From JACPRB01 sp964468745 (GTDB lineage: Bacteria > Planctomycetota > MHYJ01 > JACPRB01), in the NCBI GenBank assembly GCA_964468745.1, contig CAYXVY010000007.1, forward strand, positions 1 through 9,759: a stretch of 9,759 nt of DNA, written 5' to 3'. The notes under the pieces were generated by a model that was not told the origin of the DNA, ran no database searches, and saw nothing but the letters and a program-made list of their open reading frames with translations. This document shows, piece after piece, positions 5,511-9,759 of this stretch; within the stretch, counting starts at the first letter, position 1; every line of letters begins with the position of its first letter. Position numbers and translations under genes: made by a program.

Positions 5511-7155
5511 GCGGCTTCGCGTAGGCCCCGGGCGTCACGAACTTCAGCTCGCCGAGCGCCATCAGGCACATCGCCGTGCCGTAGAGCTGGCCCCACGCCT
5601 CGTGGTCGGTCCACGTCCCCGTCTCGCGCTGCAGCTTGAGAAGCGCCTCCTGGATGCTCGCGCCCCACTGCTTCCGCTTCGCATCATTCCTGACCGCGGA
5701 AAGGGCGCGCGACGTGTAGTAATGCGACCACATGAAGTAGTAGGCGGAGTTGAAGTAGCTCTTCCCGACGTGGTTCCCCGGATATCCGAGCACCTTGTCG
5801 AGCTCGCCGCGGCGGCGCACGAAAACCTCGATCGCCTTCTCGACCTCGGCCACCTTCGCGTGACCGCCCGCGTTCAGCGCGAAGAAGCACGGAGCGACGC
5901 GCGCGACGCTCGCCCGCACGTCGAGACCGTCCGCCCTGTCCTGCATCGTGTAGCGGAACCCCACCTCGTCGCATTCGTCGCGAATCATGCGCGCCGCGAG
6001 CAGATATCCGTGCGCACGGTCCAGCGTGGTCTCCGGTACGTCAAACCCCGCCGACTTCGCGTGCTCGAGGGCCAGCACCGCGGTGGCGGTGCAGTTCGTC
6101 GCGGCTTCCATCCACGAGTAGTAGCCCCAGCCGCCGTCCTTTTGATTCATCCCCGCGGCGCGCTTGCCCGCAGCGGACTTCGCGCCGCGCAGGACCTTGA
6201 CCTTCGCCGGCTCTCCGACCGGGAGCTCCGCCACGCGCTGGTAGAGATGATCGATGCCCGTGATGCGGACGCCGTTGATCTCGAGAATCCGGTCGCCGTT
6301 CTTGAGCCCGGCGTTGGACGCCGGCCCGTTGCGCTGGACGGTCGAGATGAGGATCCCCGGCAGCTCGCTTCCCTCTTCCGCCACGGGAGTGACGCCGAAA
6401 TATCCCCTATCCTTCTTCACTTCCTCCGTTTTTGCGGCCGGCTTTTCCACCGCCTTCGGCAGGACCGACGGCACGCGCGCCTGGCCGCCGTGCTGTCCTT
6501 TCACGAGCTTGTCGACAGCGCCGCCGATCGCCTTCGAGATCTTCTCCTTCAGCTCCGCGTCCTTCGTGCGCTCAAGTTCGCCGATCAGAAACTCGATCGA
6601 CAACGACCACGTCCAGACCGCGTACTGCGGCGACTCGTGCTTCGGAGCGTTCTCGATCACGTACGGCAGCGCCTTCTCCACGGCCGCGCGCACACTCTCC
6701 GGCGCCAGCGCCTCGTGCGCCCGCAGCGCCATGCAGCAGAGCGCCGTGGTCACCGTCCGGTTGAGCGTCTGCGTCGCGGTCGGCACGAAGAATCGCTCGT
6801 TCTTCGGCACCTCCTCGCGCACCTGGTGCTTCGGCTCGAACTTCCACGTGCCGTCCTCCTGCTGCGAGACGAGCAGGTACAGCATGCCGCGCGACACCGC
6901 CGTCGAGACGTCGCGATCGCGCGCCGCCACACCTTCGAGCGACAGGGGCGTCTTCAATTCGAAGTTGGAGTCCTGCTGCATGTCGGCCGCGGCGGGGCGC
7001 TTGCCGACGGTGATCTCAAGTTCCACCTCCTCCTCTTTCGACTCGTCCTGCTTCTTCGGTTCATCCTGAAGGCAGCACTGCGGTACCGCTTCGTCCGCCG
7101 CCACCCGCGGCGCGACGATGAATCCGGCGATCGAAAGAAGCGCGACGAGTCTCAT
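5482..7155 (-). CDS. Secreted alpha/alpha-toroid protein with inserted PDZ domain
   Basis: The product has 557 residues. A signal peptide (1-20, MRLVALLSIAGF...APRVAA) is followed by an acidic linker (30-46) and then alpha/alpha-toroid repeats of the prenyltransferase/squalene-cyclase type. QW-type motifs are QQEDGTWKFEP (98-108), NQKDGGWGYYSW (337-348) and LQRETGTWTDHE (508-519). A PDZ domain (about 249-325) begins RGYFGV and includes NGPASNAGLKNGDRILEINGVRI. It sits exactly where a toroid repeat should continue: LVKGQ (217-221) before it and NQKDGGWGY after it form one motif when joined. No class II cyclase DxDD, farnesyltransferase zinc triad or thioester motif is seen, so I do not call an enzyme; a periplasmic binding or scaffold role is a guess. 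The ATG at 7155 is chosen over an upstream in-frame TTG because AGGAG precedes it by 7 nt and it gives a clean signal peptide. Confidence 0.85.
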   Translation of the reverse strand: MRLVALLSIAGFIVAPRVAADEAVPQCCLQDEPKKQDESKEEEVELEITVGKRPAAADMQQDSNFELKTPLSLEGVAARDRDVSTAVSRGMLYLLVSQQEDGTWKFEPKHQVREEVPKNERFFVPTATQTLNRTVTTALCCMALRAHEALAPESVRAAVEKALPYVIENAPKHESPQYAVWTWSLSIEFLIGELERTKDAELKEKISKAIGGAVDKLVKGQHGGQARVPSVLPKAVEKPAAKTEEVKKDRGYFGVTPVAEEGSELPGILISTVQRNGPASNAGLKNGDRILEINGVRITGIDHLYQRVAELPVGEPAKVKVLRGAKSAAGKRAAGMNQKDGGWGYYSWMEAATNCTATAVLALEHAKSAGFDVPETTLDRAHGYLLAARMIRDECDEVGFRYTMQDRADGLDVRASVARVAPCFFALNAGGHAKVAEVEKAIEVFVRRRGELDKVLGYPGNHVGKSYFNSAYYFMWSHYYTSRALSAVRNDAKRKQWGASIQEALLKLQRETGTWTDHEAWGQLYGTAMCLMALGELKFVTPGAYAKPLTMLERREY

Positions 7156-7162
7156 GAGTCCT

Positions 7163-7167
7163 CTCCT
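7163..7167 (-). promoter_or_regulatory. Shine-Dalgarno of the toroid-PDZ gene
   Basis: The minus strand reads AGGAG, 7 nt before the ATG at 7155. It decides the start: an in-frame TTG at 7170-7168 lies upstream, and translation from it would bury this site inside the gene. Confidence 0.7.
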
Positions 7168-7176
7168 CAACTCAAC

Positions 7177-7182
7177 ATAGTA
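7177..7182 (-). promoter_or_regulatory. Weak -10 candidate for the toroid-PDZ gene
   Basis: TACTAT on the minus strand lies 21 nt before the ATG, which would leave a short leader carrying the Shine-Dalgarno sequence. An overlapping TATGTT (7179-7174) is an alternative. No -35 hexamer is convincing. The element lies in the 86-bp gap shared with lhgO. Confidence 0.25.
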
Positions 7183-7229
7183 CGCACATACCGACAGCCG
7201 AGTGAGCCGCCATGTGCGGCAACTTCAAC

Positions 7230-7235
7230 TATGAT
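7230..7235 (+). promoter_or_regulatory. Candidate -10 box of lhgO
   Basis: TATGAT matches TATAAT at five of six positions and ends 6 nt before the GTG at 7242. This fits a leaderless start there and argues against the in-frame ATG at 7212, which would place this box inside the coding region. No -35 hexamer was found. Confidence 0.4.
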
Positions 7236-7241
7236 GGGCGC

Positions 7242-8450
7242 GTGCCCGAGCGCTTCGATGTGGCCGTCATCGGCGGCGGCATCGTCGGCCTCGCCACCGC
7301 GCGGGCGATTCTCGAGCGCGCTCAGAATATCCGCCTGGCGCTGATCGAGAAGGAGCCCAAGCTCGCGACGCATCAGACGGGCCACAACAGCGGGGTCATC
7401 CACTCGGGCCTCTACTACAAGCAGGGGTCTGCGAAAGCGCGCCTCTCCGTCGAGGGAGGCCGGCTGCTGCAGGAATTCTGTGCGCAGCATGGGGTGCGCG
7501 TCGTCCGTTGCGGCAAGGTGATCGTCGCGACACGCCCGTCCGAGCTGCCAGGACTCCAGGCACTGTATGAGCGGGGGCGCGCGAACGGCGTGCCGGTCGA
7601 GCTCATCGAACCGACGCGCCTGCGCGAGCTGGAGCCACACGCATTCGCCTTGCGCGCGATCCACTCCCCCGCCACCGGCATCGTCGATTACACGGAGGTC
7701 GCCGCCGCGATGGGGCGGGAACTGCAGGCGGCCGGCGCCATCGTGCGGACCGGTACGCGCGTAATCGACATCGAGCAGACGGGCGACGGGTTCGAACTCG
7801 GCACGCCGACGGGCAGCATTCGTTGCGCACGCCTCGTCAACTGCGCAGGTCTGCACTGCGACTCCGTCGCACGGCTGGCCGGCGCGACTCCGGACGTGCG
7901 GATCGTCCCGTTCCGTGGCGAGTACTACACGCTTCGACCGGAACGCCGCCACCTCGTGCGAAGCCTCATCTATCCCGTCCCCGATGCCGCGTTCCCGTTT
8001 CTCGGCGTGCACTTCACGACGACCGTGCATGGAGACGTGGAAGCGGGCCCGAACGCCGTTCTCGCCTTCGCACGCGAGGGGTACCGTTTCGGCGACGTGA
8101 ACGTGCGCGACCTGGCCGGCATGCTTACGAGCCCCGGATTCTGGGCGATGGCGTCGCGGCATTGGCGCACGGGGAGCGTCGAGATGGTGCGCTCGCTGAG
8201 CAAGGCCGCATTCGTCACGGCGCTTCAGCGTCTCGTCCCCGACGTGCGCGCCGACGACATCGTCCGCGGCGAATCCGGCGTGCGCGCGCAGGCGGTGGCC
8301 GCTGATGGCCGGCTGCTCGACGATTTCCATATCGCCACAGAGGGGAACGCGATCCACGTTCTCAACGCCCCCTCCCCGGCCGCGACCGCGTCCCTGGCTA
8401 TCGGTCGCCACGTTGCGTCCCTCGCCGCGGAGCGATTCGGACTTCGCTGA
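7242..8450 (+). CDS. lhgO: L-2-hydroxyglutarate oxidase (LhgO)
   Basis: This 402-residue FAD-dependent oxidoreductase of the DAO family oxidises L-2-hydroxyglutarate to 2-oxoglutarate; the E. coli enzyme passes electrons to the membrane quinone pool. The FAD-binding GGGIVG (11-16) follows the first strand DVAVI. Other blocks characteristic of LhgO are HQTGHNSGVIHSGLYY, PFRGEYYTL, TVHGDVEAGPNAVLAF, GESGVRAQAV and HVLNAPSPAATASLAIG near the C-terminus. Length is normal for the family. The GTG start at 7242 puts six residues before the FAD strand, as is usual, and has a -10 box just upstream. An ATG at 7212 would add ten unconserved residues (MCGNFNYDGR) and cannot be excluded. Upstream lies the divergent toroid-PDZ gene; downstream, after 36 bp, a second toroid gene has its own ribosome-binding site. 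No functional tie to these neighbours is evident. The product is confidently recognised; the exact start is less certain. Confidence 0.93.
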   Translation: MPERFDVAVIGGGIVGLATARAILERAQNIRLALIEKEPKLATHQTGHNSGVIHSGLYYKQGSAKARLSVEGGRLLQEFCAQHGVRVVRCGKVIVATRPSELPGLQALYERGRANGVPVELIEPTRLRELEPHAFALRAIHSPATGIVDYTEVAAAMGRELQAAGAIVRTGTRVIDIEQTGDGFELGTPTGSIRCARLVNCAGLHCDSVARLAGATPDVRIVPFRGEYYTLRPERRHLVRSLIYPVPDAAFPFLGVHFTTTVHGDVEAGPNAVLAFAREGYRFGDVNVRDLAGMLTSPGFWAMASRHWRTGSVEMVRSLSKAAFVTALQRLVPDVRADDIVRGESGVRAQAVAADGRLLDDFHIATEGNAIHVLNAPSPAATASLAIGRHVASLAAERFGLR

Positions 8451-8463
8451 CGCGCCGGCGGCG

Positions 8464-8479
8464 TATTCTCTACAGGGAG
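8464..8479 (+). promoter_or_regulatory. Possible -10 box and Shine-Dalgarno of second toroid gene
   Basis: TATTCT (8464-8469, weak -10 match) is followed by GGGAG (8475-8479), 7 nt before the ATG at 8487. The Shine-Dalgarno part is good. The promoter part is doubtful, and the gene could equally be transcribed from the lhgO promoter across the 36-bp gap. Confidence 0.4.
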
Positions 8480-8486
8480 AAACACC

Positions 8487-9674
8487 ATGAGAATCGCTGC
8501 ACTCGTCATCGCGTGCTTTCCGCTGCTCGCCATCGCGCAGGATCAGAAGGATCCGAAGGACGAGGAGTTCCAGAAGAAGGTCGATGCCGCCATCGACAAG
8601 GGCTGCCAGTGGATCCTGAAGGAGTGCAAGGGCGGCACGATCAGCGAACAGAAGAAGGCGGAGCTCATCCTTCTCACGCTCACCCATGCCGGCGTGCGCC
8701 GCGACCACCCCTTTCTCGTCGCGAACATGAACAAGATGTTCGCGCGGCCGCTGCAGGACTGCTACAACGTCGGCCTGCGCGGGTTGCTCATGGAGAAGCT
8801 CGACCGCAAGGCGTACCAGCGCGCGCTCGCGGAGCTCGCGATGTTCTTCGTCGAAAGCCAGTGCGAGAACGGCCAGTGGGCGTACGAGGGCCGCTCGCGC
8901 AAAGTGCCCGCGATCTACGACCCGACGCCGACGAAACGTAAGGACGACGGCGTTCTCCCGTCGAGCACACGCAGCGACGACGACGGGATCGCGCCGGGCA
9001 AACCGATGAAACTCCCGCCGCCGCAGAGGGCGAGCGGGCGCAAATCGGGCGACAATTCCAACTCGCAGTACGCGATCCTCGGACTCTTCGCCGCATCCCG
9101 CGCGAACATCGAGATCCCGAAGGAGACGCTCGAGAAGGCCGAGAAATGGTGGGAGTCGAAGCAGAACAAGGACGGCGGCTGGGGATACGGCCTGGCCGAC
9201 CTCACCGACGAGATGGGAAAGGGCCTGGTCCACGTCTCGTCGACGGGAAGCATGACGACCGCTGGCCTGACGGCCCTCATCGTCACGAAGTTCTATCTCG
9301 GCAAAGACGTGAAGTCCGATCCGGCGGTCAAGAAGGGGCTCGACTGGCTGGGCTCGCGCATGGACTACGCATCGAACCCGGGCGGCAGCCCGGTCTGGCA
9401 CTATTACTATCTCTACGGCCTCGAACGCGTCGGCCAGATCAGCGGGATGAAGGAATTCGGCGGACGCGACTGGTACAAGGGGGGCGCCGAGTGGCTTCTC
9501 GCCAACCAGAATGCCGACGGCCACTGGGAGGAGAAGGAGAAGTCCATCGTCGGCGACATTGCCTGCGACGACCTCGTGAACACGTGCTTCGCGATCCTCT
9601 TCCTGCGCCGCGCAACGCCCGAGCTGAAGCGCCCCAAGGACATCGCGTCGGAGGATACGACGAAGAAGAAGTAG
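8487..9674 (+). CDS. Secreted alpha/alpha-toroid (squalene-cyclase-like repeat) protein
   Basis: The product has 395 residues. A signal peptide (1-17, MRIAALVIACFPLLAIA, cut before QDQ) is followed by helical toroid repeats. QW-type motifs are SQCENGQWAYEG (124-135), KQNKDGGWGYG (225-235) and NQNADGHWEEK (340-350). A polar Pro/Asp/Lys-rich stretch (about 136-186), probably an exposed loop, separates the first from the next repeat. Further family-like blocks are DNSNSQYAILGL (189-200) and HYYYLYGLERVG (305-316), which I associate with planctomycete squalene-cyclase-like proteins. As in the PDZ-bearing protein upstream, no DxDD or zinc triad is visible, so no cyclase or prenyltransferase activity is claimed. 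CDD at 360-362 lies in the last repeat. The C-terminus is charged (TTKKK) and ends in TAG, with another in-frame TAG two codons later. It is probably periplasmic and distantly paralogous to the 5482-7155 protein. Confidence 0.85.
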   Translation: MRIAALVIACFPLLAIAQDQKDPKDEEFQKKVDAAIDKGCQWILKECKGGTISEQKKAELILLTLTHAGVRRDHPFLVANMNKMFARPLQDCYNVGLRGLLMEKLDRKAYQRALAELAMFFVESQCENGQWAYEGRSRKVPAIYDPTPTKRKDDGVLPSSTRSDDDGIAPGKPMKLPPPQRASGRKSGDNSNSQYAILGLFAASRANIEIPKETLEKAEKWWESKQNKDGGWGYGLADLTDEMGKGLVHVSSTGSMTTAGLTALIVTKFYLGKDVKSDPAVKKGLDWLGSRMDYASNPGGSPVWHYYYLYGLERVGQISGMKEFGGRDWYKGGAEWLLANQNADGHWEEKEKSIVGDIACDDLVNTCFAILFLRRATPELKRPKDIASEDTTKKK

Positions 9675-9679
9675 GAGTA

Positions 9680-9759
9680 GTCGCGAGTGGCGGGTCACGG
9701 GTGGCGAGTTCGTCCCGAGTCGCGATAAGTCGCGACACGCGAGGACACGCGAGTCGCCA
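9680..9759. repeat. GTCGCGA/ACACGCGAG-rich intergenic repeat with hairpin
   Basis: The segment after the last gene is low-complexity. GTCGCGA occurs at 9680, 9719 and 9729, GTCGCCA at 9753, and GTGGCG variants at 9687 and 9701. GACACGCGAG is repeated exactly in tandem at 9734-9743 and 9744-9753. GTCGCG (9719-9724) and CGCGAC (9731-9736) can pair as a 6-bp hairpin with a 6-nt loop. There is no T-run, so it is not a classical intrinsic terminator on the plus strand. No coding potential is credible here. The array probably continues past the window. Confidence 0.6.

Noticed and set aside
5416..7344. 642-codon plus-strand open frame opposite the toroid-PDZ gene
   Set aside because: It is an antisense shadow: low-complexity Arg/Leu/His-rich product, no start signal, and the minus strand encodes a signal peptide, toroid repeats and a PDZ domain.
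8487..9674. Calling the toroid proteins squalene-hopene cyclases
   Set aside because: Neither has the DxDD catalytic motif or the usual length of about 630 residues or more, and both have signal peptides.
7167..9698. 843-codon open frame on the minus strand opposite lhgO and the second toroid gene
   Set aside because: It is an antisense shadow caused by high GC at third codon positions. Its product is Arg/Ala/Val/Leu-rich with no recognisable motif, while both plus-strand genes carry clear family motifs.
9719..9736. Intrinsic terminator after the second toroid gene
   Set aside because: The hairpin stem is only 6 bp and no T-run follows.

Overview
The window is GC-rich bacterial DNA, densely packed, with nine protein genes and almost no free intergenic space. 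No rRNA, tRNA, CRISPR array or transposase was seen. Two secreted proteins built on alpha/alpha-toroid (prenyltransferase/squalene-cyclase-like) repeats, together with an AAA+/VWA operon, suggest Planctomycetota. This is a gene-content impression only; Acidobacteriota, Myxococcota or a related uncultured lineage are not excluded.

Region 1 (1-3066, minus strand) is a tightly coupled four-gene operon. In order of transcription it holds a 77-residue acidic-tailed small-barrel candidate, a MoxR/magnesium-chelatase-type AAA+ ATPase with a cysteine cluster, a 150-residue lipoprotein, and a VWA-domain protein cut off by the window edge. The junctions are 1 nt apart, a GTGA overlap, and 3 nt apart. 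AAA+/VWA pairs generally act as ATP-driven metal-insertion or protein-remodelling machines. The lipoprotein between the two partners suggests a link to the cell envelope.

Region 2 (3128-5510, plus strand) starts divergently 61 bp away. It is a three-gene phospholipid operon: a CDP-alcohol phosphatidyltransferase, a CdsA-type phosphatidate cytidylyltransferase and a PlsC-type acyltransferase, joined by ATGA and GTGA overlaps. Together they could make phosphatidic acid, activate it to CDP-diacylglycerol and transfer it to an alcohol. The phosphatidyltransferase has two Asp-to-Asn changes and one Arg-to-Ile change in its signature.

Region 3 (5482-9759) holds a minus-strand secreted toroid protein with an inserted PDZ domain, whose 3' end overlaps plsC tail to tail by 29 bp. 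Divergent from it come an L-2-hydroxyglutarate oxidase (lhgO) and then a second secreted toroid protein without PDZ. The window ends in an 80-bp GTCGCGA/ACACGCGAG-rich intergenic repeat.

Three of the starts (3066 minus, 3128 plus, 7242 plus) have a -10-like hexamer 6-8 nt upstream and no obvious Shine-Dalgarno sequence, as expected of leaderless transcripts. Both secreted toroid genes have clear Shine-Dalgarno leaders. The points most worth a second look are the PDZ inserted inside a toroid QW-type repeat, the Asn-substituted phosphatidyltransferase, and the small-barrel/AAA+/lipoprotein/VWA operon.
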